NCBI RefSeq assembly: GCF_025499425.1
Contig: NZ_JAIMCB010000007.1
Span: 1 to 64,000 of the forward strand
Direction of reading: 5' to 3'
Origin: Acidiferrimicrobium sp. IK
Lineage (GTDB): Bacteria > Actinomycetota > Acidimicrobiia > Acidimicrobiales > Palsa-688
DNA: 64,000 nucleotides
In this document: positions 1 through 8,496 of the stretch, piece by piece
Layout: the number at the start of each line of letters is the position of its first letter
Numbering within the stretch: position 1 is the first letter of the stretch
Position numbers and translations under genes: made by a program
The notes under the pieces: generated by a model
What the model was told of the DNA's origin: nothing
The model's database searches: none
The model's input: only the letters and a program-made list of their open reading frames with translations

Positions 1-108
1 GCTCCAAGCAGTCCACGTCAACCACGGACGCCGAAAAGGCTTACGAATCAACGTAAACGCCGCAGGACCTGGACTGTTCGACACACCCCGATGAAAGGAA
101 ACGCAGTG

Positions 109-459
109 TCAACCACAGCCGACTGGGCCTACGAGACACACGTTCTCGTGTGCGTCGATCCACTCGAGGCCGCCCAGGTAGTCGAAGGTGGCGGGGGGCA
201 CCGACGAGGCGGCGACGTCGAACTCGTCGAGGGTCTTTCTCACCGGGAAGGCAGCGGCCTTCATCCGTCCGGCGGCGTTGGAGGCGTCGCGTGAGGTGAT
301 CTCGGCCTCGACCAGGGTGCGCAAGAGCTCCTCGGGGGTCCAGCGCTGGGTCTTGGCCACCACCAGCAGTTCGGGGGCCAGGCGTCGCATGGCGCCGAGG
401 CGCAACCGGCGCAGCCCGGACTCCAGATCGGCCGGGAGAGCGGGCGGGGTGGTGTTCAT
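109..459 (-). pseudogene. istB: istB-like transposition helper ATPase, C-terminally truncated
   Basis: IstB is the AAA+ helper that delivers target DNA to the IstA transposase. This 116-residue reading frame contains the helical N-terminal region (leucine/arginine-rich, residues 10-75) and the stretch ending in ENVCLVGPVGCG, where the family has the Walker A loop GPxGTGKTH. A stop follows at once, so the whole ATPase core (normal protein about 250 residues) is missing. The ATG overlaps the istA stop by four bases, preserving the coupling of an intact element. Without Walker A and B it cannot hydrolyse ATP, so the element is probably not autonomous. Confidence 0.85.
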
Positions 460-1919
460 GACGCACCGCCCACGGCGTAGTCGTCGAGCGAGCCGGTGCC
501 GACCGCGGGCAGGGCGACGATGAGGGCGTCACCGGGGCCACGGGGTCGGGGCACGCCACGGCCAGCGGCCAGGATCGAGCGCACGTCCGCCGCCCGGAAG
601 CGTCCGAACTCTCTGGCCCGGGCGATGGCGGCGAGGAAGGCGCTGGCGTCGTGGGCGGCCGCCATAGCCACCAGGTCCGCCAGATCAGCCGACAGGGTGG
701 TGACCCCGTGAGCGACCGCCGCGGTGATGAAGTCCTCGGCCACTGGACCGAGCGCGCAGAACGCCTTTTCGGTGGCGGTCTTGGGCCGAACCGCCCGGTT
801 AGGCGCCGGCCGCGCACCCCCGTAGTGGTCGTCGACAATGGACGTCTCACCAGGAGCAACGACGGTGTGGGCGGCGATGACCTCGCCCAGGAATACCACG
901 ATCACCTCGCCGTCGGCCACCTTCAACTCGACCGTGCGCCCGATATGGATGGTCGGCACCGAGTAGCGGGCCGACCCAAAACGCACACAGCTCAACCGAT
1001 CGACCTTGCGGACCACCACCGTGCCGATCCGGGCCCGCAACGACGGCAGGGCGCCGAGCAGCGGCCGCTCGGTCTCGAGACGCTCGTTGGGGACGGCCAC
1101 GATGTCGGCGTGCTCGTTGGCGTTCACCTCGGCGCACCATGCCCGACCCGCCTCATTCGCCGCCTTCAGGTCCGACACGGTGAGCCCGGCGGGGATCATC
1201 AGGTCGGACTTCACGTAGCCGACGAGATGCTCGACGATGCCCTTCGACGCCGGGTCCGCAGCCAGACAGAAATCCGGCCGGGTGCCATAGTGGGAGACGA
1301 CGAAACGCACGTAGTCCGGTGTCGGCACGACCAGGCCGGCCACCGTGGTCGCCTTCAAGCACCCCATCCGGTCGGTCAACAGGGTCTTGGGCACCCCGCC
1401 GATCGTCTCCATGCACTGCGCCAGGGCCGACAGGGTGGCGTCGGCCCCCAGGTTGTCGGCGAAGCACACGAAGCGGAACCGGCTCCACGCCAGCACCGCG
1501 CAGAACACGAACAGCGGGCCGATCTCGCCCCAGTCGAACACCAACATGTCCCCCGGCGTCCACACCCCCGGGCGCCGGCCCCGATGGTGGTCGATGCGCC
1601 ACTGCGCCTTCGCGTCGGCGACCGCCCGGCGCAAGTTGCGCGCCGACCCCGTGTAACCCGCGGCCCGAACCGTCGGCAGCAGGCGCTTGGCCGTGATCTT
1701 CCCCTTGGTCTTCTCGACCCGCTCGGCGATCACCGCGGCCACATCGTCATAGTTGTGCTCGACCGCACCAGCGCCCGGCGCCTCCCCAGCGGCAGTGGCC
1801 CGGGCCACCGCCCTCCTAACAGTCTTGTCCGTGCTGCCGCACACCTCGGCGGCAGCCCTATAGGAGCCGAGCTCCTTGTAGGCGGCATGCATGTCCATTC
1901 GTTCCCTCGCTGATTTCAT
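456..1919 (-). CDS. istA: IS21-family transposase IstA (DDE recombinase)
   Basis: The 487-residue protein catalyses strand transfer of the IS21-type element. The N-terminal 60 residues form a helix-turn-helix (LGSYRAAAEVCGSTDKTVRRA). The retroviral-type integrase core follows, with the first Asp in MLVFDWGEIG, the second in LLTDRMG and the Glu in KGIVEHLVGYVKSDL. The C-terminal region is the beta-barrel/Mu-C-like segment. The length is normal for the family (about 400-520). The ATG at 1919 gives the complete helix-turn-helix. The gene looks intact, but its partner istB is broken. Confidence 0.92.
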   Translation of the reverse strand: MKSARERMDMHAAYKELGSYRAAAEVCGSTDKTVRRAVARATAAGEAPGAGAVEHNYDDVAAVIAERVEKTKGKITAKRLLPTVRAAGYTGSARNLRRAVADAKAQWRIDHHRGRRPGVWTPGDMLVFDWGEIGPLFVFCAVLAWSRFRFVCFADNLGADATLSALAQCMETIGGVPKTLLTDRMGCLKATTVAGLVVPTPDYVRFVVSHYGTRPDFCLAADPASKGIVEHLVGYVKSDLMIPAGLTVSDLKAANEAGRAWCAEVNANEHADIVAVPNERLETERPLLGALPSLRARIGTVVVRKVDRLSCVRFGSARYSVPTIHIGRTVELKVADGEVIVVFLGEVIAAHTVVAPGETSIVDDHYGGARPAPNRAVRPKTATEKAFCALGPVAEDFITAAVAHGVTTLSADLADLVAMAAAHDASAFLAAIARAREFGRFRAADVRSILAAGRGVPRPRGPGDALIVALPAVGTGSLDDYAVGGAS

Positions 1920-2046
1920 GGAGGCGTCCCCTCAGTCGGTCCGGCGGTTGGCTAGCACCGCCACCGTGACCGGCCGGGGAGACCCCAAGGTGGATGCTTC
2001 AGCGAGAGGTGCGCACGCCTACAACGTCAACACTGCCGACACTCTC

Positions 2047-2092
2047 ATGGCCACCAGTGCGGACTTTCCATGGCCATAAGTGCGGACTTTTT
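2047..2092. repeat. Tandem terminal repeats of the IS21-type element
   Basis: Two adjacent 23-base copies (2047-2069 and 2070-2092) differ at only a few positions. Both begin ATGGCCA and contain AGTGCGGACTTT. A short inverted copy, GGTGGCCAT, lies at 2093-2101. IS21-family ends usually carry such multiple repeats as transposase-binding sites. They sit upstream of istA, next to the point where the neighbouring integrase remnant loses homology. Confidence 0.6.
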
Positions 2093-2106
2093 GGTGGCCA
2101 TGGACA

Positions 2107-2454
2107 TCGCCAACCGGAGGATGAGCCCGGTGGTGCCCTTCGCGGTGCCTGGCCGGCCGGGTCGGCGGTGCAGGTAGGTCCAGCGCTTGGCGACAAGGTC
2201 CCGGTGCCAGCGCAGCAGGGTCGCCGGTTGTATGAAGAAACGTCCGAGACCCTGGCGGGGGAGGAGTCGTGCGAGTCCCGCCAGCACCGCTCGGTCTGCC
2301 GGCTCCAGCTCCGGTCTATGGACCTGGCGTCGAAGGACCGCCACCTCGTGGCGCAGACGACGACCTCGACGGCGAGATCGGTGTCACGGCGAAAGAAGAG
2401 TCGGATCAGCTGGAGGACGCGGTAGAACGCCCGGTAGAGGAACGAGAGGGTCAC
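2107..2454 (-). pseudogene. DDE-integrase transposase remnant, N-terminal part only, frameshifted
   Basis: The minus strand encodes the N-terminus of an integrase-core (rve-type) transposase. A leader like TLSFLYRAFYRVLQLIRLFF lies in one frame. The continuation HEVAVLRRQVHRP, followed by FFIQPATLLRWHRDLVAKRW, lies in another frame, so there is an indel near 2355. Similarity ends at LILRLA (about 2108), where the IS21-type element begins. The DDE catalytic core is absent. The C-terminal half of what looks like the same transposase type lies at 4083-4530. The family is either IS481-like or a related IS3-type group; I cannot decide between them from sequence alone. Confidence 0.75.
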
Positions 2455-2510
2455 GGCCGGATGCTCGCCGCGCCCGGCGCCAGCCGTCAAAGTCCAGCTC
2501 ACAGCCGATA

Positions 2511-2531
2511 GATGACATTCTCGGCACGCAC
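2511..2531. repeat. IS terminal repeat copy, 5' end of integrase remnant
   Basis: GATGACATTCTCGGCACGCA plus one C occurs here and again, identically, at 4531-4551. Its reverse complement begins GTGCGTGCCGAGAA and matches, at 13 of 14 positions, an inverted copy at 4054-4067 (GTGGGTGCCGAGAA). This pattern fits the left inverted repeat of the integrase-type element. It lies just upstream of the integrase start, on the side expected for a minus-strand gene. Confidence 0.6.
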
Positions 2532-2615
2532 TAGTCGAGGTCAGGGAAAAGAGCGCCTGCGACTGCTCTCTAAGAGTTTCTAAGGGGGGGTGACCCGGGC
2601 TTAGACAGTGTTAGA

Positions 2616-3869
2616 CTGGTCGCCACGCAGCGGCGGGACAATCCGTACACGCCGGGAGCGGGCCGCAAACCGCCCTATCTGGCCGGTCGGGACCGGGACC
2701 TCGAGGAGTTCAGCTCGCTGATCGAGATCCTCGCCTCGGGGGGCGCCGATCGCAGCCGGATCTTCTACGGCCTGCGGGGGGTGGGGAAGACCGTGCTGCT
2801 CATGGAGCTGGACCTCCTCGCCTCCGAAGCGGGGTGGGCCACGACCGACGTGCAGGAGGTCGGCTCCCAGCCCGACTTCAGGTCTACCTTCGCCCAAATG
2901 GCCGCCAGGTTGCTGCGGGAGATGAGCCGTCGGCACCGCATCCGCGACCGGGTCGAGCGGGCTCTCGGGGTGGTCAAGGCGTTCAGCGTGGTCGCTCCGG
3001 GTGGCGTGCAACTGAAGCTCGACGTCGATGCCGTCGCCGGCGTAGCCGACTCGGGGGATCCAGAACAGGACCTTGTCGAGCTGCTACGCGAGATTGGCCA
3101 CACGGCGGCGAGCGTCCAGAGCGGCGCGCTGTTCCTCATCGACGAGATGCACAACCTCGACGCCGCTTCGCTGGCGGCGGTGTGCATGGCCTTCCAGGCT
3201 GTCAGCCGCGACGCCCTACCGGTAGCGTTGGCCGCGGCCGGTCTGCCGGATTTGCAGGTGCGCTTGATGCGGGCGAAGCCCTACGCCGATCGGCTCTTCG
3301 AGTACCGCGAGCTTGGCCGGCTACGGGATCCCGAGGCACGGGTGGCGCTGGTCAAGCCGGCCTCGCTGCTCGGGGTGGAGTTCGCTGCCGACGCCGCCGA
3401 TGAGGTGGTGCGCCTGGCTGCCGGCTACCCGTACTTCTTGCAGGAGTATGGGAGGGAGCTGTGGAACGCTGCGGAATCCTCGCCGATCATCACGGCCGAC
3501 GTCGAGGAGGTGCGCGACCTGGTTCAAGAACAGCTCGCACGCACCTTCTATGGCACTCGCTTCGAGATGGCGAGTGACGCCGAGCAGCGCTACCTGGCTG
3601 CTATGGCCTCGTTGGGCGGCCCGCCCTACGCCACGGCCGAGGTGGCCCGGGCATGGGGAGCGGAGAACCAGCGCCAGACCTCCCCGCATCGCGACAGCCT
3701 CATCCAGAAGGGCCTCATCTGGGCGCCTCGGCGGGGCCAGGTCGACTTCACCGTCCCGCTCTTTGCGGAGTTCCTCCTCGAACACCACCCGATTGGCGGT
3801 TTCGATGGCGAATTACCGCCGCGGGCCCTCGGGCCAGAACCGCGACTCGAAAGCAGAATCGACCCATGA
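2616..3869 (+). CDS. AAA-family ATPase (archaeal-ATPase-like, P-loop)
   Basis: A P-loop ATPase of about 417 residues, counting from CTG 2616, of the kind often found beside integrases and IS elements. It opens with DNPYTPGAGRKPP and LAGRDRDLEEF, a lead-in typical of this family. Walker A is GLRGVGKT (2769-2792) and Walker B is ALFLIDEMHNLD (from about 3129). The C-terminal part contains a winged-helix-like region (about 3580-3780). The frame is open from 2574, but no ATG, GTG or TTG occurs in it before the Walker A region. CTG 2616 is the best guess; the only conventional start, GTG 2781, would cut into the P-loop. The gene is either CTG-initiated or has lost its start. It is flanked on both sides by transposase debris. 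The specific role is unknown. Confidence 0.7.
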   Translation: MVATQRRDNPYTPGAGRKPPYLAGRDRDLEEFSSLIEILASGGADRSRIFYGLRGVGKTVLLMELDLLASEAGWATTDVQEVGSQPDFRSTFAQMAARLLREMSRRHRIRDRVERALGVVKAFSVVAPGGVQLKLDVDAVAGVADSGDPEQDLVELLREIGHTAASVQSGALFLIDEMHNLDAASLAAVCMAFQAVSRDALPVALAAAGLPDLQVRLMRAKPYADRLFEYRELGRLRDPEARVALVKPASLLGVEFAADAADEVVRLAAGYPYFLQEYGRELWNAAESSPIITADVEEVRDLVQEQLARTFYGTRFEMASDAEQRYLAAMASLGGPPYATAEVARAWGAENQRQTSPHRDSLIQKGLIWAPRRGQVDFTVPLFAEFLLEHHPIGGFDGELPPRALGPEPRLESRIDP

Positions 3870-4053
3870 AGGCACCGAAGCCAAGCTGCTGTCTCCCCTG
3901 GAAGATCTGAGCTTGGTTGGGTCCTCGGCTGATCACCCTGCCGGACGTAGACAGACGTATGCCGGTGATCACCGCTCAGCTCGACGACGGGTAGTTCACG
4001 GTGAGGACCGGATCGACCTCGGATGCGGAGGGGTCCTACAGGCGAGCAATGGT

Positions 4054-4551
4054 GTGGGTGCCGAGAACCCCGTCCACCCAGCTCAGGCAGCGATCCGGTA
4101 CTCGTGGATGAGTCCGCCCAGGCGGTCGGGTCTTCGTAGCCGGGTGGGGTGGACATCGCCGATCGGCGCGGGAGGCGTGTCGAGCGCGGAGGGTGCACGT
4201 TGGTCCAGAGAGCGGTGCGGGCGGTGGACGTTGTAGTGCTCGACGTGCTCGGCAAGGACTGCTTGGAGGTGACGGCGGCCGAGGATGAGCATCCGGTCGA
4301 GGCGCTCGCGCCGGATGGTGCCGATCACGCGCTCACAGATGGCGTTCGCCCGGGGTGCCCGGACCGGGGGTCTGATGATCCTGGTGCCCTCTGCGGCGAA
4401 GATGGCGTCGAAGGAGGCGGCGAACTTGGCGTCGCGATCGCGGATGAGGAACTTGACACGGTTTGCCTGGTCGGCGACGTCCATCGAGAGATTGCGGGCC
4501 TGTTGGGTGACCCAGTCTGCGACCGGGTTGGATGACATTCTCGGCACGCAC
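4054..4551 (-). mobile_element. Internal-deletion derivative of a DDE-integrase IS inserted in an IS1380-type gene
   Basis: A segment of about 0.5 kb is bounded by imperfect inverted ends: GTGCGTGCCGAGAA on the minus strand from 4551, and GTGGGTGCCGAGAA on the plus strand from 4054. It contains only the C-terminal half of an integrase transposase, joined directly to the left-end repeat, so the N-terminal coding part has been deleted. Upstream on the minus strand the frame is IS1380-type transposase. A clear target-site duplication was not found, so insertion is inferred from the end structure alone. Confidence 0.5.
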
Positions 4552-5330
4552 AGGTTGTGCGCGAGGACGGCGCAGGCGAGCCAGGCGCCGTTCGCGGCGA
4601 ACACGCCGGAGGGGACGTGGTCGAGCCCGGCGTTTTCTTTGAGGTCGCGGATGGCGAGCTCGACCACGGCGTGATGCCGATGGAACGCGTCGACCTTGAC
4701 GGTGCCGGCGGCCAGGTTGGTGAGGAACGAGTGGTGCCGCCAGGTCGGGAACAACGCCGGATGGTCGCCATCGGCGAGTCGGGTGCGTCGAACGATCAGA
4801 CGCAAACCTTTGTAGGCGCATTCGGCGACCTGGGCGGCGCCGCCGTTGTCGGTGTAGTCGATGTCGACCCACGCCGCCTCGGCGATCCCAGCGATCGCTG
4901 CGTTGATGGCGACGTTGGAGCGGACCGTCATCGTGAAACGCACCCCGAGGCGGGTGAGGGTGGCGATGGTCTTGTTCGACCAGAACCCCGAGTCGACCCG
5001 CACCACGATCCCTCCGGTGGCCCCGGCCGAGCGGACTCTGGCGATGAGCTCCTCGACGAAACGGTTCGCTCCCCGGCTGGTGTTCGCGGAGCCTTTGCGC
5101 ATCCGGGCGTGGAGGATCTCGCCGGTATCGGCCCTGGTCGCGAGCAGCGGGTGGTAGCCGTGGACCTTGGTGTAGCCGTAAGAGGCGCCGGCCTTCTTAT
5201 GTCCGTGGACCTCGCAGATCGTCGAGTCGATGGAAGTCGAGAAACGCCGAGCGACGGTGCGGCGCTCGCTGGCACGGCTGACGTCCTCCCGGGTGAGTGC
5301 CCGAACGAGCGAGCAGATCGATCCTGACAC
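4083..5330 (-). pseudogene. Hybrid transposase frame: IS1380-type fragment fused to integrase C-terminus
   Basis: One open frame of 415 codons joins two unrelated transposases. Roughly the first 260 codons match an IS1380-type transposase core, with EVHGHKKAGASYGYTKVHGY, VRVDSGFWSNKT (DDE Asp) and AVVELAIRDLKEN (Glu region). The family's N-terminal 100-150 residues are missing and its C-terminus is lost after ACAVLAHNL. The frame then passes through the 21-base repeat (CVPRMSS). It continues as an rve-type integrase C-terminus: second Asp in FLIRDRDAKF, Glu in ANAICERVIGTIRRE, then YNVHRPHRSLDQRAP. Neither half is a complete enzyme, so this is a relic rather than a functional fusion. Confidence 0.8.
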
Positions 5331-5456
5331 CGGCGAGCGTTCTCGTGTCGAGTCCGTGGCGCCGACGCTGGACGAAGGGAGCGCGATATCGACTATGCGA
5401 TGACAGGTCGCTGCGGAGAGCTGCTCCGGGCTGGAACGTTCGGTGCGGGGCTGCCG

Positions 5457-5870
5457 TTAGTCAGCTTCTCCTGCCGGTACGACCCACTGGGTGCGCTGGC
5501 CGGTGACCTCGGCGATGAGGTCGAAGTCGCTGTCGTAGTGGAGCACAGTCAGGTTGAAGGCTTCGCCGGCTGCTGCGATGAGCAGGTCGGGAATCTTGCG
5601 GCCTCGCTGGCTGCGATCCGCCAAGAGGCGCTGGACCTGCAAGGAGCGATGGAGGTGAGCCGCGGTGGTCTCGACGGGGGCGAAGACGGCGAGAGACTCC
5701 ATGAGCTGATCCCATTCGGCGGCGTTGCGCGCCGAGTAGCCGATCTCGAGGTCGCAGATGGTTGGGCGCGCGACCTGGCCTTGCGCAGCGAGGGGTTCGA
5801 CAGCCGCGCGCACGAGCGGCTGGCTCATCCGCATGAGGACGCTCGTGTCGATGAGGTGGGTTAGCGCCAC
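5457..5870 (-). CDS. vapC: VapC-type PIN-domain ribonuclease toxin
   Basis: A 137-residue PIN-domain protein, the usual size for VapC toxins, which are Mg-dependent RNases that cleave tRNA or rRNA. The acidic active-site residues are present: Asp8 (LIDTSV), Glu42 (CDLEIGYSA), Asp95 (KIPDLLIAA) and Asp113/115 (HYDSDFDLI). The GTG start at 5870 overlaps the end of the preceding antitoxin gene by 10 bases, the normal arrangement for co-translated VapBC. The gene appears intact. It sits between transposase debris and a truncated transporter, so it probably arrived by horizontal transfer. Confidence 0.9.
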   Translation of the reverse strand: MALTHLIDTSVLMRMSQPLVRAAVEPLAAQGQVARPTICDLEIGYSARNAAEWDQLMESLAVFAPVETTAAHLHRSLQVQRLLADRSQRGRKIPDLLIAAAGEAFNLTVLHYDSDFDLIAEVTGQRTQWVVPAGEAD

Positions 5871-6055
5871 GCTTCGGAGCGGTCGATCAGGTTGGCGCTC
5901 CCCAGCACGTCAAGGGCGGCGGCGACCTCGGTCTCGTGGTCTTCGCCCGCGCGGCGCAGTGCGGCGTTAACGGTGTCCTTGATGGTCGTGGTGCCGAGTC
6001 GGGCCTGGGCGACGCTCAGTGCGTCCTCGTCCAAGTCGACCAGGTGCTTGCTCAT
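5861..6055 (-). CDS. vapB: VapB-type antitoxin (ribbon-helix-helix)
   Basis: A 64-residue antitoxin beginning MSKHLVDLDEDALSVAQARLG. A short beta strand is followed by helices and TTIKDTVNAALRRAG, the typical actinobacterial VapB ribbon-helix-helix pattern. The acidic/hydrophobic C-terminal tail (ALDVLGSANLIDRSEAWR) would wrap the VapC active site. The ATG at 6055 was chosen over an upstream ATG at 6139 because it starts the conserved DNA-binding part and the extra codons have no family match. The pair should be autoregulated through the AT-rich dyad upstream. Confidence 0.88.
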   Translation of the reverse strand: MSKHLVDLDEDALSVAQARLGTTTIKDTVNAALRRAGEDHETEVAAALDVLGSANLIDRSEAWR

Positions 6056-6063
6056 GGGAGCCA

Positions 6064-6092
6064 GTATATACGTAGCCTCGAGGTGGATATAT
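6064..6092. promoter_or_regulatory. Probable vapBC promoter/operator
   Basis: Just upstream of vapB is an AT-rich patch unlike the GC-rich surroundings. The 8-base palindrome CCTCGAGG (6076-6083) is flanked by TATATA (6065-6070) and ATATAT (6087-6092). Such imperfect dyads over the promoter are typical VapBC autoregulation sites. The assignment rests on position and symmetry only. Confidence 0.4.
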
Positions 6093-6129
6093 TCTGCTCG
6101 CTGTCCGGCATCAACGAACCCGTCGTCGT

Positions 6130-7814
6130 CCATCAGCACCTACGTCGGCGTGCTCGCCGCCTTGATCGTCCTCCTGCTGGTCTTCGGCTCGTTCATCGCC
6201 GCCTCGCTCCCGCTGCTGAGCACCGCCATCGCCTTGCTGTCAGCGCTGTCGCTCATCGGCGTGCTGTCCAACTCGATCTCGATGGCCAGCTTCACGTCCC
6301 AGCTGTGCATCCTCATCGGGCTCGGTGTAGGGATCGACTATTCGCTGTTTATCCTCACCCGGACGAGGAGCGGCCTTCGCCGTGGGCTGACGGTCGACGA
6401 GGCAGTGGCCGCCGCCGGTGCTACCGCCGGGCGAGCGGTCCTCTTCGCCGGGATCACCGTGTGCATCGCCTTGCTCGGCATGCTCGTTGTCGGTGTCGGG
6501 GTGCTCTCCGGCGCAGCGATAGCCGCGTCTATAGCGGTCTTGCTGCCGATGGCTGCGGCGCTCACCCTCTTGCCCGCCTTCATTGGCCTGTTCGGCCGGC
6601 GGGTCCTGACCCGACGCCATCGCGCCGGCCTGGCCAGGGGCGAGACCGACGTCCCCGAGTTCTCCAAGCGTTGGAGTTCGTGGGCGACCACCGTGCAGGG
6701 GCGGCGGGTCGGCTTCGGGCTGGCCGCCCTCGCCGTCTTGGTCGCCCTCGGCGCGCCGTTCTTCTCGATGCGCCAGGGGACCGCGGACTACAGCACCGAC
6801 CCCACCACGACCACCACCACCACCACCTACCGGGCCTACGAACTGCTGGTCAAGGGCTTCGCCCCCGGTTTTAGCGGCCCGCTGCAATTCGTCGCCCCGG
6901 TGTACAGCCAGGCCGATCAGGCGACGTTCGCGACTGTCGTAGCCGCCGCCGGGGCGGCCCCGGGGGCAGTGGCGGCGACCCCGCCCGCCTACTTCCCGGC
7001 CGGTCCAGGACATCCAGCGGTTGACGTAGCAGAGGTGTACCCGGCAACCAGCCCCCAGGCCGCCGCCACCTCACGGCTGATCACCAGCCTGCGGTCGACG
7101 ACGATCCCCCATGCTCTTGGCGGTTCGCATCTCCAGGTGTTGGTGGGCGGCCAGACGGCCCTGGCGGACGACACGGCCAGCCAGCTGTCGTCCAAGCTTG
7201 CGATATTCGTCGGGATGATCGTGGCCCTGTCGTTCCTGCTGTTGATGGTGGTGTTCCGCAGCCTGCTCATCCCGGCCACCGCGGCCGTCATGAACCTGCT
7301 CTCGGCGGCCGCGGCCTTCGGCGTGGTGGTGGCCGTGTTCCAGTGGGGCTGGCTGGGCAGCCTGGTGGGCGTCACCCACACCGGCCCGGTCAGTCCGCTT
7401 GTCCCGATCCTGATGTTCGCCGTGCTCTTCGGTCTGTCCATGGACTACGAGGTGTTCCTTGTCAGCCGGATCCAGGAGGAATGGCTCAAGCGGCGCGACA
7501 ACTCCGCAACGGTCAACCTCGGGCAGGCCATCACCGGGCGGACCATCACCGCCGCCGCCATCATGACGGTCGTCTTCGCATCCTTCACCCTCACCACTGA
7601 CCGGACGATCAAGATGATCGGGCTCGGTATGGCCACGGCCATCGTCGTCGACGCTCTGATCATCCGGACCGTGCTCGTCCCGGCGGTCATGCACACCCTC
7701 GGCAAGCGCAACTGGTACCTCCCCGACGTCATCGACCGTCGGCTCCCGCCCTTGCGCCTCGAAGACGACGGGGTGCCCCGAGGCGACGACCGCGCCCCCG
7801 TCAGCGTCGCATAG
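6130..7814 (+). pseudogene. MMPL/RND-family transporter, 5'-truncated
   Basis: The sequence encodes about 560 residues of an MmpL-like membrane transporter, which exports lipids or drugs using the proton gradient. Similarity starts abruptly at STYVGVLAALIVLLLVFGSF, the second membrane segment. The first helix and the first periplasmic domain, roughly 170-190 residues, are missing. Both proton-relay motifs remain: GLGVGIDYSLFIL and FGLSMDYEVFLVSR. Eleven or so membrane segments follow around a second periplasmic domain that contains a run of eight Thr (near 6800-6830). The break at about 6125 coincides with the arrival of vapBC. In-frame GTG 6150 could start a shortened product, but the protein would probably not work. 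Confidence 0.8.
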
Positions 7815-7831
7815 GCCCCGCGTCTCGGGAA

Positions 7832-7874
7832 GCGCCTCCGGCGGGCTACGACCGGCCTCGCCCGCCGGAGGCGC
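7832..7874. terminator. Strong hairpin between convergent genes
   Basis: A perfect 15-base stem (7832-7846 pairing with 7860-7874) encloses a 13-base loop. It lies between the convergent ends of the MMPL remnant and the MarR gene. There is no long U-tract, as is common in GC-rich genomes. It probably ends transcription from both sides. Confidence 0.7.
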
Positions 7875-7911
7875 AACGACCGAACGGTCCCTGTCGGGAC
7901 CGACGGGGCCC

Positions 7912-8421
7912 TCACCCCCTGGGCGGCGCCGCTCCACGAGCACCGCCACCGTGGCCGTCGGCGGTTTCGGCGTCGAGCACCGCGAGGACCTTCTCGGCGG
8001 CTGAGGTGATGGCGTCCAGCTCGCTTCGGGTGAGCGAGTCGATGAACAAGCGGCGGACCGTGGCCACGTGGTGGGGCGCAGCAGCCTCGATCGCCTTGCG
8101 GCCCGGCGCCGTGATCACGACGAAGGCCCCGCGCCGGTCACCGTCGCAGCGCTCTTTTCGCAGCAGTCCGCGGGCGGTCATGCGCGTGACTTGGTGGGAG
8201 ACGCGGCTTCGTTCCCAGCCGAGGGCCTCGGCCAGCTCGAAGAGGCGGGCCCGGCCCTCGGCCCGGTCGCTGAGCGCGACGAGGACCAGGTAGTCGGGGT
8301 AGGAGAGGTCGGAGGTAGCGGCCACATCGGCAGCCAGGCGGCCGGTGAGACGCAGCTGCATGAACTGGAGGGCCCTCCATGCTCGTTGTTCCTGCTCGTC
8401 GAGCCACCGAACCTCAGCCAT
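7912..8421 (-). CDS. MarR-family transcriptional regulator
   Basis: A 169-residue winged-helix repressor. The DNA-binding core is LFELAEALGWERSRVSHQVTRMTARGLLRKE, followed by the wing CDGDRRGAFVVIT, as in MarR proteins that respond to phenolic or oxidative signals. ATG 8421 was chosen because it precedes the first conserved helix (WLDEQEQRAWRALQ). Longer frames run into the divergent yceI gene. It is transcribed away from an operon of YceI, a VOC dioxygenase, a hydrolase and an LLM oxidoreductase, with a dyad in the 75-base gap, so it probably represses that operon. The ligand is not determined. By analogy with MhqR-type regulators, a quinone or other electrophile is likely. Confidence 0.88.
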   Translation of the reverse strand: MAEVRWLDEQEQRAWRALQFMQLRLTGRLAADVAATSDLSYPDYLVLVALSDRAEGRARLFELAEALGWERSRVSHQVTRMTARGLLRKERCDGDRRGAFVVITAPGRKAIEAAAPHHVATVRRLFIDSLTRSELDAITSAAEKVLAVLDAETADGHGGGARGAAPPRG

Positions 8422-8440
8422 GAGCCCAGTGTACGCCGGA

Positions 8441-8453
8441 ATAGATGATCTAT
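8441..8453. promoter_or_regulatory. Probable MarR operator
   Basis: ATAGATGATCTAT is a perfect dyad of 6-base arms around one central base. It lies in the short gap between the divergent MarR and YceI genes. A weaker dyad (ATGT-N6-ACAT, 8459-8472) is adjacent. The AT-rich dyad stands out against the local GC-rich sequence and has the size of a MarR site. Confidence 0.6.
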
Positions 8454-8496
8454 CACCTATGTTGTATGACATGTCCACTACATGAGGAGCAGACCT

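Larger units (their letters stand above)
109..2106 (-). mobile_element. IS21-family insertion sequence, truncated at the istB end
   Basis: The element is read on the minus strand: istA then istB, overlapping by four bases, which is the IS21-family arrangement. Its istA-side end carries the stacked short terminal repeats typical of the family (2047-2092) and cuts into an older integrase reading frame at about 2106. The istB side stops in the Walker A motif, so no intact second end is visible before the window edge. Bases 1-108 hold no recognisable gene; a 10-base direct repeat, GTCAACCACG/A, occurs near 17 and near 108. The boundary at 109 is only the end of the truncated reading frame. Confidence 0.75.

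Noticed and set aside
3929..3972. TGATCACC/GGTGATCA inverted pair as a terminator after the ATPase gene
   Set aside because: The arms are short, the loop is long and pairing within is broken, so it is not convincing as a terminator.
2511..4551. 21-base direct repeats 2,020 bases apart as attachment sites of an integrated ATPase element
   Set aside because: The same sequence recurs in inverted form at 4054-4067 at the other end of the integrase fragment, so it behaves as an IS end rather than an att core.
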